This document shows, in pieces, positions 21,061-33,137 of a stretch of 64,000 bases of DNA. Each line of letters opens with the position of its first letter. Position 1 is the stretch's first letter. The stretch covers positions 1,816,725-1,880,724 of the forward strand of contig NC_086354.1 in NCBI RefSeq assembly GCF_036324505.1, given 5' to 3'. The notes beneath the pieces are model-generated. The model was not told where the DNA came from. It did not search any database and saw nothing but the letters and a program-made list of their open reading frames with translations. Source of the DNA: Eleginops maclovinus. Lineage: Eukaryota; Chordata; Actinopteri; Perciformes; Eleginopidae. The translations under genes were made by a program, and so were the position numbers.

Positions 21061-23191
21061 ATGTGGAATGTGCTGCTCTTCTCCCTTTGGCAAGCCAGGT
21101 CTTCACATATGGCAAAGGATTCCACTGGTTGGTTGGGGGGCCAACTGTACTGATGAAGAGAAGGTTTGCAGCATTTTTGGTCGTCAGTTTGCTCCTGTAC
21201 TCAGTAATGATATTGTTCATCGCGCTGAACCCCCTCTCACAGTCTGCATTACTTGCTGAGAGGGTGTCTACTGCTATGCACAACTTTTTCATGTTGCTTG
21301 GAATGCTTCTCCCCCCACTTGCCTTATATTCAACAAATCCAAGGTGTGTTGTTTTCTCATTTACATGTAGAGTATGACACAAAGCCCTCACCTCATCCTC
21401 TCCATGTCTGGGATTGGCATGATCCCATTTCTTTGGGTCAAGGGCTGCCATTTGGTTCATCAGTGTGGTGTAACTTTCTTTTCTTTGAGCTGCAACACTG
21501 GCCTGTGCTCTGATGGCTGTGGTTGTGAAGAGCCTCTCATTCAAACTGTCTGCCACTGCTTGGATGAACTTTGATGCATCAATGATGGGGGACCTGCCGA
21601 CTTTTAAATCTTCTTCCTTGAATTTCATGTCTTTCTCGGCCTGACTTGCCTCAACTGCATGCTGTCCTGGGTATGTGATAAGGCTTCCTATCCTCTTGGT
21701 GTATGTTAGCATGATGTCATGAGCTTTTGGCAGAGTGATCCCCCTGTTCTGAAGTATCTCAGAGAGATTCTTCAGTTCCATCAGGACATCAGCCATCAGA
21801 GCAAGATTTTTCACAAAGTTGATGGAGCACAACTTAGAGAGCAAGCCTTGAAATTTGGCCCTCTCTCTGCCATCTTTTGTGCGGTCTTCTGATGCTTCAC
21901 GGAAGTGCTGTGCCAGTGCTCCATAGGAATACCAGACTGCATTAACAGCTCGCCATGAGGAGGCCACCCATCGGACATTGAAGACTCTTCCGATTCTTCT
22001 CAATGTGATATGGAGATTGTGGGCGCACTCACTCAGCTCCCGCATGCTTTTTGGGGACTGGCTGTATAATGTGTACAGGGCATCAAGGAACGCCTGGAAG
22101 TCCTTTGTCCCTCCAGTGGCTTCCAATGCCTGAGCCACCGCCAGCTCCAGCCTATGATTCAGGCAGTGCCATAGAACTATATTTGGGAAGTCATCTTGGA
22201 GCAGCTTCCCAACGCCTGACTTCACTCCCAGCATCACATTGGCCCCATCACTGCAAAATCCAATAAGCATCTCCTGCAGGAGCTCCATTGTGAAGCCATT
22301 GTTGAGGAGACAGTGCATTATCTTGCCTTTGATGTGGGCAGCAGACAAATTGTCCAGCTCAATCAAATCTAAGGGAAAAGCAATGGGCTCCATCTCGCCG
22401 TCAATGCTGGCCTTTAAAAACACAATCAGTGTCGATTTGTGCCCCACACTGGTTGACTCATCAGCCAACACAGTAATTTTACTTTTATTTTCAATTATCC
22501 TCCTCACAATTTGATGTTTCATTTGAGTTGATATATGGTCAATTATGTCAACACAGACTGTCTTGCTGTGCAGAATGCGACCTAAATTGAGTGAATTTGC
22601 TTCTTGAAGATCAATTAATTTCTCAAAATCTGTAAAAAGCTTGTCATGTTTGGCAACAAAATAAGCGGTCCTGAACACTTTGGCAGTGGCCTCAAACGCA
22701 GACTCCTGGCTGGTGGCATTCATGTTTAAAAGGATCTCTTTCTGTGCAGTTTTAAGAATCTTAACAGCTTCATTGTGGGCTGCAGATTCTCTGTGCTCAT
22801 GAATTTTTTTGCGGAGAGATGACAGCTGCACGGTCCTTGAATGGCCACATGGGGCGATATTCCCCTCTGCCCAATTGCTTACGATATTAACACCTCGAGA
22901 TGCGCTGACACCAAGGCCCTTAACATCACGGCATGAGATGCAGCCAAGCATGCCATTTTGGGCATACAACCATTCGTTTTTTGTTCTGAACTGTTCAAAT
23001 TGCTCCTTTGACCAAACAGGGGGGTAAGCGGTAGACCTACTTGCAGCAGGCCCAGCATCACTTGTTGACGGTCCTGCACCTGCAACGTTACTCTCATTCA
23101 CACTTGCGTTCTCATTCACTTCCTTCGCGCAAGGGACTGCATGCACCGAGCCCAGGGCCGTAGCCAGCATTTTGGAATAAGTGAGGTCCAT
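20996..23191 (-). CDS. hAT transposase, KIAA1586-like, with 5' end replaced by an inserted element
   Basis: A single 731-residue frame without stops. It catalyses excision and insertion of the element in the nucleus. Order: variable N-terminus; TTF-type zinc finger (WLYAQNGMLGCISC ... HEHRESAAH, about 75-140); RNase-H-like core with aspartates in VLADESTSV (about 243) and GFCSDGANVM (about 312); LWHCLNHRLELAV; and the C-terminal dimerisation block SNADCERGFSAMNNI, which holds the acidic third residue. All three acidic positions are present. The first 13 residues (to about 23153) come from the inserted 1010-bp hAT. The original coding sequence continues at 24163-24314, and removing the insertion plus one target copy restores the frame exactly (KTDGS joins VHAVPCAKE). 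The core could still be functional if transcribed from an inner start. Confidence 0.88.
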   Translation of the reverse strand: MDLTYSKMLATALGSVHAVPCAKEVNENASVNESNVAGAGPSTSDAGPAASRSTAYPPVWSKEQFEQFRTKNEWLYAQNGMLGCISCRDVKGLGVSASRGVNIVSNWAEGNIAPCGHSRTVQLSSLRKKIHEHRESAAHNEAVKILKTAQKEILLNMNATSQESAFEATAKVFRTAYFVAKHDKLFTDFEKLIDLQEANSLNLGRILHSKTVCVDIIDHISTQMKHQIVRRIIENKSKITVLADESTSVGHKSTLIVFLKASIDGEMEPIAFPLDLIELDNLSAAHIKGKIMHCLLNNGFTMELLQEMLIGFCSDGANVMLGVKSGVGKLLQDDFPNIVLWHCLNHRLELAVAQALEATGGTKDFQAFLDALYTLYSQSPKSMRELSECAHNLHITLRRIGRVFNVRWVASSWRAVNAVWYSYGALAQHFREASEDRTKDGRERAKFQGLLSKLCSINFVKNLALMADVLMELKNLSEILQNRGITLPKAHDIMLTYTKRIGSLITYPGQHAVEASQAEKDMKFKEEDLKVGRSPIIDASKFIQAVADSLNERLFTTTAIRAQASVAAQRKESYTTLMNQMAALDPKKWDHANPRHGEDEVRALCHTLHVNEKTTHLGFVEYKASGGRSIPSNMKKLCIAVDTLSASNADCERGFSAMNNIITEYRSKLTTKNAANLLFISTVGPPTNQWNPLPYVKTWLAKGRRAAHSTSGMARQHPEEDNYFSPVWNLF

Positions 23192-24162
23192 GATGCGCGC
23201 GCAAAGCGCGCGCGGCGATTTAAAAAAAATATATATATAAATATTTTAAATTATATTGTTTTTTAGATATACATTTATGTATATGTATAATATATATATA
23301 TATTTTATGTATTTATTAAATTACAAGTCACACAAGAGTTTTATTGTTTAAATGTCTTTTAATTGTATAAACCAGCATTTTCCCCCCAAAAAATGTACTG
23401 TACTATATTTAAAAAAATTTTTATAGCAATAGTACACCACCATGTTTTTAAAGAATATAGGGGGTAACTTTGAACTTGATGAACTGAATGATGAATGATT
23501 CCAAAATAAAAATAATATTCAAGTAGAAATAAATCATTGCAAATTACAGCCCTCCAAATTTAACCCATAGCCTAACCCAATAAAGTCAATAAGACTAGAT
23601 GCTTATTAATCTACCTGAAAAGGAAGCTTTGGCTGATCCTACAGTATGGGTCTAATGCCAAAGTAGCCAACAAATGAGCTAAAATATCCGTTGAAGTCGT
23701 GGACAGTCCCAAAACGGATATTTAAAACGGATATTTTGCTCATTTGGACACTATTTTAACGGTACAGGGTAAAATAGTAGCCTACTTTCACTTACCAAAT
23801 GGTTTCTTGACGTTGACACAGGCTAGAAGTTACTGTCGTTACTGCTATCATTCACACACTGACTTCATGTCTGCTGAACATTCTTATCCTCGCGTCGCAC
23901 GCGCGCTTTGTGTTATTTTTTTTCTTAGTTCTGCACACGTAAACGCAAAAAAGCCGAAAGTGCACACAGGAAACCGAAAACAAAGCCCATGGATGTTAAC
24001 CACAATCTGCAAAGCATGTTTCACAGAGGTTTAATGAGAGGTTTTTAATGTTTGATTCAGTTGGGCATTTTTGACGTTCAAAAAAAAAAAAAAAAAAAAA
24101 AAACTTCGGATGAAATAAGCGAGGTCCGGACCTCCCTTACCTCTAATGTGGCTACGGCCATG
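23153..24162. mobile_element. Non-autonomous hAT element, 1010 bp, nested
   Basis: Ends CAGGGCCGTAGCCA (23153) and TGGCTACGGCCATG (24162) are inverted with one mismatch. Identical flanks ACCGAGCC lie at 23145-23152 and 24163-24170, a perfect 8-bp target duplication. No transposase is encoded. A second inner pair, GTGAGGTCC near the left end and GCGAGGTCC (in direct copy) near the right, adds subterminal structure. An A-run of about 24 bases lies at 24080-24103. Its termini differ from those of the host hAT, so another hAT lineage mobilised it. Confidence 0.93.
23195..23213. other. (GC)4-AAA-(GC)4 hairpin
   Basis: A perfect alternating purine-pyrimidine inverted repeat, 8-bp arms and a 3-base loop, about 40 bp inside the left end of the nested element. 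Such a sequence can form a hairpin or Z-DNA. Function unknown. Confidence 0.8.
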
Positions 24163-24314
24163 ACCGAGCCATCTGTTTTTCTGACTTTTTCCTGATTTTC
24201 ATTTTCAATAACTCGGTCCTTTCTTTTAAATAGCTCGGTTATTCTTTTCTGCATTCTTTTATCTCTCCGTATCACAATGCTTTTCTTCACAGCACGCACT
24301 TCCTCAATCAGCTT
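24163..24314 (-). pseudogene. Detached 5' coding segment of the KIAA1586-like transposase
   Basis: Minus-strand frame beginning just after a TTTTCAG acceptor (exon start about 24314): KLIEEVRAVKKSIVIRRDKR, then MQKRITELFKRKDRV, ending KTDGS at the insertion site. The basic, helix-like wording suits the N-terminus of this transposase family. It is separated from the rest only by the 1010-bp insertion. A further upstream exon probably exists but I could not identify it; the first internal ATG is at 24254. Confidence 0.7.
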
Positions 24315-25639
24315 CTGAAAACATTCCCATATATTGGCTGTCTAGTTGATACACTGTAAATATTTTAACACGTGATAATGTAAATATTACAGGGAGTGAG
24401 AGGGCTCATATGAATACTTTTTAGGGTGTCAGGAAAACGCTTGCTTAGCCTACTTTACAAAGCATGCTCACATTTAAATCACAAGCTTACGGTCCTGTAG
24501 CCCACTAAAGCGGACGCTCTGCTCAGCTGTGCCCCCGTTACAAACAGCGTGAACAGCCTATTTGAAGAAGAGTAATTTATTATTTGTCCGAGTAGAAGAC
24601 ATGTCTCAGTATGCCACCCAATCACAAAAACATGAAGTTTTTGAAAAGCCGATTTAACATTTCGCTGACACAGTTTAAAGACGAGAGTCGAGACGACTTC
24701 ATTCACTAGAACTAACTGCGGAGCAAGCGCGGGCAGGAGATGGAATCAAACGGAACGCAAGCTCCAGAAAGGCACCAACAGAAAGACCAAAATATATGGG
24801 ATATTTGCAGACGTTTTGAAAACTGATTACCATAGGCTACTGGATGACTTTCCCATTAGTACAATTTAGTACCATTATTTCCAAATATTTTTTGTTGGGG
24901 TCTGAATAGGGGTGGATTTGAAAGCGTCAGTCGATGCAATTGGAAGCTGCGCACGCAGGAGATCCTTTGACTAATGACTATTTTAAGCAAGCCAAGCTGT
25001 TATCTTCATCGGAGCTGGTCAAAAATGACATATTGTGGGTAGCCTAGATATGTTTTCTTCTTAAAAGGCGTGCGTTACTGCATTTTTTGGATTTAAAAAA
25101 AAAAAAAAAATGTATTCAACATAATAAACCCTTATCAAATCTTACCGGTGCGCCGCACCGCCGCGAAATCTTTTACAGGAACGCAGCACCGCCTCGCACC
25201 GGCTTACTTTCACCCCTGCTCGTACTACATTTCATTTTGTACAGAGAGTCTGGCCACTCCCCATTAACAAGTGTTTTTTACTTGAATGCGGGTACTCTGT
25301 TGAAGTTTAAAATGATTGGATAAGTCCAGTGCCACTCTCGATCTGCCATAACCAATCGCTAACGTTTGGTCGTGACGTATGTCATGCGCCGGAACCGGCC
25401 GGAAACCACGGTGCCGCTCAGACTGTAAACAACAACCATCCTTGGCGATAGATCTCAGCTCTCCGAGCTTGGCAAAACTGTAGTACCATATTCCTCATAA
25501 ATCTTACAGGCTATAATAAGTTCGAATGATAAATGACAAAATTAGCCTAAGTTATCGAGTATGCAAAAACAGCCCTACTTATGTTGTTTAACCATATTAA
25601 ATGCTAAGCCAGGACGCGGGGCTCCTGAGCACCAAAACG

Positions 25640-25972
25640 TCACGGTCATCCTGCACGCCGAGCTGCCCAGCACTAACTCCCAACTTTTCTGCCTCCTTCA
25701 CTTGGTCCTCCGTTAGTGCAACAAGAGTTGGAGACGACAACAATTATTGGCTTAGCATAGCTAGCGTTCACCTTAGCCAACTCCTTCACCACTAACAGAG
25801 CGAGCTGGAAAATCAAACTTCTCCCGAATCCCGTGGGGAGGAGGGCCACAACATCATGGACACCAACACAACTCAGCAAACATTGTTCTTGCTCCGGCTT
25901 TAACTTCTGAATATTCGGCAGCGTTGCCACAAAGGACCAAGTGACTTCGCCCGCATCTTTCTCTGCCGCCAT
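25640..25972 (-). pseudogene. RecQ-like helicase fragment
   Basis: Starting at ATG 25972 the translation gives LKPEQEQCLLSCVGVHDVV, then ALLPTGFGRSLIFQLALLV and KPIIVVVS. These are the Q-motif region, the Walker A loop (normally GFGKS; here the lysine is arginine) and motif Ia of a RecQ-type DNA helicase. Reading then shifts frame; the continuation in the next frame contains LVALTEDQVKEAEKLG. No further helicase motifs follow. Similar fragments are repeated in fish genomes, so it may be cargo of an unidentified transposon. The hAT at 20465-25218 lies just 3' of it. Not functional. Confidence 0.7.
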
Positions 25973-26019
25973 TGCTGAACTATAACTCAAACTCGCGCAC
26001 GACCTCAACGTCATCGTTC

Positions 26020-26654
26020 TCAGCTACTCCCTATGTTTGCTGATTGGACAGGTAAAGATTGGCCGGAGAAAACCTGGACAGAGTACTGAAGGGAAATGAA
26101 AATTGAGTGGAAGTACGTAGGAGGGCGGAGCCAGGCTAATGTCTGTGACCCCTCCTGTTGTCAATTGATAAGTCTTGAAACATGCACATGTCAAGGTTCA
26201 GAGGCAAATTTGTCGGATATGGCAGTAGCCATCTACCATCTTGATACAAGATAAATTGTACTTGATATATCCAAAGTTGGGAAATGAAAGTACGATTAAG
26301 CTTCAGATAAACAAGATGTTAAGAAATAGGGATGAACCGATTTAGAAATGGTCGGCCGATGCGGATGCCGATGTTTATAATAACAATTTGACTGATAATG
26401 ATGTTTTACTATACGTATACTGTAATAATAGCATAGGGCAGACTATCCCTTTAAGAGTGAGAGTGGGGTATACTTGTGTGGCGAGAGAGAGGTTGAGTGA
26501 GCATAGTAAATTAACGGAAGTAGTTAATGGGTAGCAACAGTACAAAAGGGTCACACATATAAACAACGGCCTCCCAAGAACATTGAATGATAGATTTCAA
26601 GTTTATATAAAGGATAAGTGAGAGTGCACAGTGACACTAGTGTAATAGTATATG
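26020..26654. other. Flank of the RecQ-like fragment and unassigned sequence
   Basis: Around 26325-26380 a sequence starting GGGATGAACCGAT with repeated GCCGATG words resembles hAT-type termini, but no partner end was found. Otherwise nothing recognised. Confidence 0.3.
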
Positions 26655-27690
26655 AATTTATTGATCAATATTGAGATCATGGACAGGTCTTGTGTGATCA
26701 CACAAGCCCTGTCTATGGTTTAGCCGTCGGTGTGGAACTAATGTCCAAGGAAATCAGGGACAAGATTGTAGACCAGCACGAGGCCGGAATAGAAGACAAG
26801 ACCACCAGCAAGCAGCTTGGGGAGAGAGACAACTGGTTTGATTATTAATCACAATCAGAAACAGAATCAGAATCAGAAATATTTTATTTATCCCAAATTG
26901 GGAAATTATTTCGTTACCGCAGCCAAATACAATACAATATGAAGCATAGCAAAACATTTGAAATAACAATAAGAAACATACAGATAGTAAATAGTCCAAT
27001 GTAATGGAATATTAAATGAAAATATAATATAAATGTACAATGTAAAGTGTAAGTGTAAATTGTGCATGTTATGTCCAGTTAACAGAGAGGCTATGGAGCA
27101 GTGAGTTGTCTGCCAGCCAGAGGGGTATTATTGTAAAGTGTTATTGCAGTGGGCAGGAATGTTCTCCTGTATCTGTCCTTGTGACAGCGGAGCTGGAGCA
27201 GTCTGTTGGAGAAGGAGCTCCGCTGTCCTTCCAGCTGCAGGTGGAGAGGGGGGGTGGGGTTATCCATGATGGACAACAGTTAGGTAGTAGAAAGTGGAAG
27301 AGGCACAAAATGACCATCAATCGCCCTCAATCTGGAGCTCCATGATCTAAAGTCTCGCCTCTTGGGGCATCAATGATCATGAGAATGGTGAAGGGTCAGC
27401 CAATAACTACACGGGAGGGACTTGTTAATGATCTGAAGGCAGCTGGGACCACAATCACCAAAAAATCTATTGGTAACACACCTTAATGGATTAAAATCCT
27501 GCAGCGCCCGCAAAGGTCCCCTGCTCACGACGACACATGTACAGGCCGTCTAAAGTCTGCCAATGAACCTCTGAATGATTCAGAGAAGGCCTATGGGAAG
27601 GTGATGTGGTCAGATGAGACCAACATCAAGACATCAACTGGACTATTACCCGAAGACCGGGAGCAACAGCACCAATAGAGGGTGCTAGGG
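26655..27690 (+). pseudogene. Tc1-like transposase relic, split by a LINE tail
   Basis: Translation fragments of a Tc1/mariner-superfamily transposase: KEIRDKIVDQHEAGIEDK and [13 protein letters not shown] before 26846; then [50 protein letters not shown] and GKVMWSDETNIK after 27286. The helix-turn-helix N-terminus and the first catalytic aspartate block (WSDET) are visible; the second and third catalytic blocks are gone. Stops and frameshifts are frequent. The same family recurs at 38838-39718. Confidence 0.75.
26847..27286 (-). mobile_element. LINE 3' end inserted in the Tc1 relic
   Basis: Plus-strand reading starts with repeats of CAGAAT, the reverse of a (TTCTGA)n-type LINE tail. At the far side the minus-strand translation gives QLEGQRSSFSNRLLQLRCHK, then DRYRRTFLPTAITLYNN, the C-terminus of a fish LINE protein. 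Orientation is minus. A second copy of the same tail lies at 29876-30100. Confidence 0.7.
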
Positions 27691-27750
27691 CTTCCTTATA
27701 ATCACTGACTGTAAACATTTTTGTATACCATTCATTTTAAATACTTGTTG

Positions 27751-28403
27751 TGTCACGTCACATCTGCTAGTTTTGTTTATTTATTATGTCTGTGATTTCA
27801 TGTTTTATCAAGTACTTATGTCATGTCAAGTCAGGTTTTCATGTATTCACGTCATGTCATTCCGTCTTAAGTATTTATGTCCTGTATAGTCATGCCCCCC
27901 TGTTTCATGTCATGTCTCGTTTTCCATTTCCTGTTTTATTTTGTACTTACCTCTTGTTTTTCCTTTCAGGCCCTGTTACTTCCTCCCTTTTTGTGTTTTC
28001 CCGCCATCGTCAGTGTCTGACCCGTCCCTGATTGTTTCCACCTGTTCCCTCTCACCTCATGTATAAATAGTCCTGTCTCCCCCTGTCCAGTGTCAGTTCG
28101 TCTTGTTCGTTTCCTCGTTCAGTCATGTCAGGCTTCAGGTTTGAGATAGTTAAATTCAAGTCAAGTGTGTTATTGTGCAATTCAAGTGAAGATCAATCTC
28201 TAGTGCAGAGATAATCGTGAGGTTTTCTTTTTGTTACGTTTTGTTTTTTCCTCCTTGTGAGTGTTTTTTTTTTGTTATACCATTATACATACTCTGGTTG
28301 AAGTATTTTTGTTCGCCTTTATTAAAAGATCTTTTGTTAAATTCAAGACTGTGTCTCCGGGTCGTGCATTTGGGTTCTCCTGCCTTGTGTTGAGGTCGTG
28401 ACA
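27751..28403 (+). mobile_element. Probable solo LTR
   Basis: 653 bp starting TGTCACG and ending CGTGACA. It contains TGTATAAATAGTCC (28060-28073), a plausible TATA box, and a T-rich region with TTTATTAAAAG (28317-28327) near the end, the layout of a retroviral-type LTR. No identical target duplication was found beside it and no internal coding region is present. A palindromic-ended DNA element is the alternative. Confidence 0.5.
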
Positions 28404-29480
28404 GTACTAGAACTATTCCAGTGTGTAGTTTAAGGACAGTAAAATGGTAAAATGGTGCTACAAACAAAACATCGTTCTTTGTACGAGGTTCAGGCATTGA
28501 CAAATGACCTATGAGCACTGAAAATGTCAACACTGTCACTGTCAATCTGAAAATTCTACTGATAACATAAGTCTGACTGATGTATATCCACCTTGCAAAC
28601 ACAATGTATTTCACCCCAGATGTTGTGATAAATGTCTTTCAATGCCACTAATAACCTTTGACCTAATCCAACCCTCACAGATCACTGAGTCAAGATGAAA
28701 TCTTCTCTTATAATCAGTTACAAAGAAACTTTATGAGGCTAACAGAAGAAGTCACTCTTTGTTGATACTGCATAAAACTACTATCACATTTTTCATTATT
28801 GAACAAAAATGATATAATCTTTGAGGATACTTAAAATCAAGTGGTAGCCCAGGGTATGTTTTTTTTCTTCTTAAAAAGCAGAATTGAGCGGAAAAGTAAT
28901 GGCATCAATGGTCAGGTCTGATGAACTCTTTGGAAGAAAGACGTCATTCAGATTAAGAAATATTTATTCAAGAAACGGCCCCAACGATTTGGTGAAAGAC
29001 ATCGACCTCCAGTCATTTACTTTACCAATAGATGCTTTCAATATGATCCAGCCCTTCTACAGGTCTCCCCTCTACCCTCTTTGTCCTTTGCCTCTTATAC
29101 CAGAATCCCACTGTGCATGTGTGCTTTGTGAAGTAGGCTGATAGATCACATACTCTGAATCAAGACTTGTTACAATATTGGTGAGGTGAAAATGGATATA
29201 AAAGGTGGTTGTTGTTGTTGTTTGTTTACTGTTAACTAAAGTGTTGCTGCTGTGCTGTGGCAGTGATATTCGTAGCAGTGAGATCAAAAGAGAACTATAG
29301 AGAGATGGAGAGAAAGTGTTGCCTTCTGCTAACTGCTAAGTATGGAATCAGCACTTCAGGAACAGGCTGAAATAGAGGGGGATGAGGCATGCTACCATGG
29401 GTGATCTGTTTGGTACTTTGAGCAAAACACTTCACAGACATGTTTTGTATAGATATGGCCCTACAATATATTGTTCGAAT
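28404..29480. other. No recognisable feature
   Basis: AT-rich intronic sequence. Open frames here match nothing I know. Confidence 0.4.
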
Positions 29481-29499
29481 ATGGCATAATAGGAGACCT

Positions 29500-29661
29500 T
29501 TAAAGGATCTGATGCTAACGTCCTGGTGCCAGACACCACAGCACACCTTCTGAAGTCTAGTGGAGTCCATGCCTCGAGGGTTCAAGGCTGTTTTAGCTGC
29601 AAAAGTGGGACCTACACAATATTAAGCAGGTGGTCATAATGTTATGGCTGATCAGTGTATA
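29500..29661 (+). mobile_element. 3' end of a Tc1/mariner-type element
   Basis: Last transposase codons in degenerate form, then GGTGGTCATAATGTTATGG, then CTGATCAGTGTATA, a terminus widely seen in fish Tc1-like elements. 5' part not found, so this is a truncated or MITE-like copy. Confidence 0.65.
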
Positions 29662-29875
29662 CAACGAAATTTATCTTGAAGTTGCTATGAAAAACAGTTT
29701 TTTAAAAACAAATTTAAACCTCCTAACTCTTAACCCCTTTTTAAATGGCTGCAAGTGATTACCAGATGACTCGGTAGCAGAACGTTTATTGCATCCAGTG
29801 AAAGGCGATGTGGTATTGCATAACAACTGTGTAAGCCTTTATGGCTACTTACAACTTAGAGCAGGGGCTGTCAAA

Positions 29876-30100
29876 ATCAGAATCAGAATCATAATCAGAA
29901 ATACTTTATTCATCCCAAACTGGGACATTTTTTCATTACAGCAGCAAAATACAATATGAAGCATAACAAATAATTAGAAATTAATTTAGGAAATATACAG
30001 ATAGTAAATAGAGCAATGAAATGGAATATTAAATTAAATATAATACAAATGTACCATGTTAAGTGTAAAGTGTAAAGTGTGCATGTTATGTCCAGTGAAG
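29876..30100 (-). mobile_element. LINE 3' tail, second copy
   Basis: Starts with CAGAATCAGAATC repeats and shares the following 200 bp with 26870-27070 at moderate identity (AATACTTTATTCATCCCAAA and so on). 5'-truncated, minus orientation. Confidence 0.7.
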
Positions 30101-30359
30101 GCTCATGGTCAATCAGATATGTATCAATCACCGTCAAAATCACAAAAGCCACGACAGCTTTATCCAACTCTTTGGCAAATGTCTATCCATCTGGCAGTAC
30201 ATGCTGAAAAGTAAGAAAAATAGCTAGAAATTAAAGTCATGCTCCGTTTCACTGGGCTAAATAATATTTGATACCGGTAACATTACGACTCTGTTTGAAA
30301 TTAATAACATGTTAGTGGAGCCTCCGCATGGCCCAGTCACTTGCTGTATATGTACGAGT
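30101..30359. other. No recognisable feature
   Basis: Short unassigned sequence ending at the target site of the ZBED5-like hAT. Confidence 0.35.
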
Positions 30360-31902
30360 CTCTATGGCAGCAGTTCCCAAACTTTTGTTGCGGAGCACCC
30401 CCTTCTACGTCCCAACCGGGTTGACGCACCCCCCAAAAAACCGCAACAAAAAAACCCTGCATCAAAGCTTTGTTTTATCGCCATATAAAGACTCATGTTT
30501 AATCATGCGCAAATAACCAGAACACGCATGACGATAACAACATCAACAAAGTTTCAATATAATGCAACAAAGAAAAATTGCAGCAATATTAAATGATCAT
30601 GGAGCTAACATCAACATCATCATAACACAACGGTTATGGAGATTACAACGACAGTACATTGAATTCAATTGCAATGAAGTTACAAACGATCCACAACATT
30701 AAAGAGCATGGGCTCAGAAACAGATCAAATAAATAAAAAGGAGGATCAATCTGAAACTTTTCAAGTGCTACAATAAAATTACACACGATCCACAACATAA
30801 GGGGGGGGGGGGGGAGGGGGGGAGGATGATGTGTGAGTATTCCCAGTAGGTCTATATTTGTAGCAATTTGTTGAACCTAAATACATGGAGTAAAGAGCGC
30901 TATCACAAAGCAAAACTTAAAGAGTGTGGGAAAACACAGACACTCGTCACCGTGGTTACAATAGCCATCGATATATAAACTATACTTCCGCTCACCAAAG
31001 CTCCAGTAGGCCTAGATGGTCAACTTATTTCATGTTCTGTTTGTATTATTTACCGCTGGTGATGAAGTCTAAGCTCTCTTGTCTCCTCTTCATAACTACA
31101 CTTTTCGCACACACACTTACAGCCAATCAGCTCTGATTTATGAGATGATGTTTCCGTGGGGCTGCGAGCGCTTTGCTCCACTTGTGATTTGTTTTTTGCC
31201 GCACACATGGAATGAAAAACTACTCCATTCAATGCGCAGTGTAGTAAAAAACTAATTTGTTTTCCATGTCATCCATGTCAATTTTTCCCTAAATGGCCTT
31301 TGTGCCCTAAAACAATTCGTGACACAAAAGGCCAAATGGCTTTGCCCCTAAAATGACGAAATTCCAAGCCTGGTGGAGATGCTTACATAACTGCATCTGT
31401 GATAAGTGTTCCTGTCCTCCTTGGACACCAAAAGAACATGCATTTGGTTGATGTTATCAATTTTCATAATTTTATCAATATCCACACTGTACAAACAGAC
31501 TTTTTTAACTGCAAGGTATCTAAATCCATAATATTGACCAAAATTCCTTATAATTTATATTAATCATACTGTATGTAATATTTATTAACAGTATCTAATG
31601 TTTGACACAAAAGTAGAGGAGTGAACAGTACAATATTAGCTTTCAAATTGCAGCGGAGTAGAAGTATGAATGAGATTAATGGAAATACCCAAGTAAAAAG
31701 TACTAAGTATCATAGTATTGTAACACAACTAGTTCTTCCAGTACTGGTTGTAAAGCACACTGAGTTATTAAAACATCTATCACTAATACTAATTTCCCTC
31801 AGAGGAGTTCCCTGAGATCCCGAGAGGTTCCATCAGGCAGGATCACGACGGACGTTTTTATGAAGATTTTTACAGGTAACCATAACAACTATACTGTCAC
31901 GG

Positions 31903-33137
<1,235 letters not shown>

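Larger units (their letters stand above)
20465..25218 (-). mobile_element. KIAA1586-like hAT transposon, 4754 bp, nearly complete
   Basis: Left end CAGGGGTGAAAGTA (20465) and right end TACTTTCACCCCTG (25218) are perfect 14-bp inverted repeats. The eight bases outside are identical, CTCGTACT (20457-20464 and 25219-25226), the 8-bp target duplication expected of hAT. The transposase lies on the minus strand. A second hAT-type element (23153-24162) has jumped into it. Its host sequence was itself an imperfect palindrome (CCAGACTCTC ... GAGAGTCTGG). Confidence 0.93.

Noticed and set aside
27751..28403. Full LTR retrotransposon
   Set aside because: No second LTR or internal coding region nearby; at most a solo LTR, and the flanks do not give a clear target duplication.
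28234..28614. 126-codon minus-strand frame overlapping the probable solo LTR
   Set aside because: It runs from the LTR into unrelated sequence and has no family motif.
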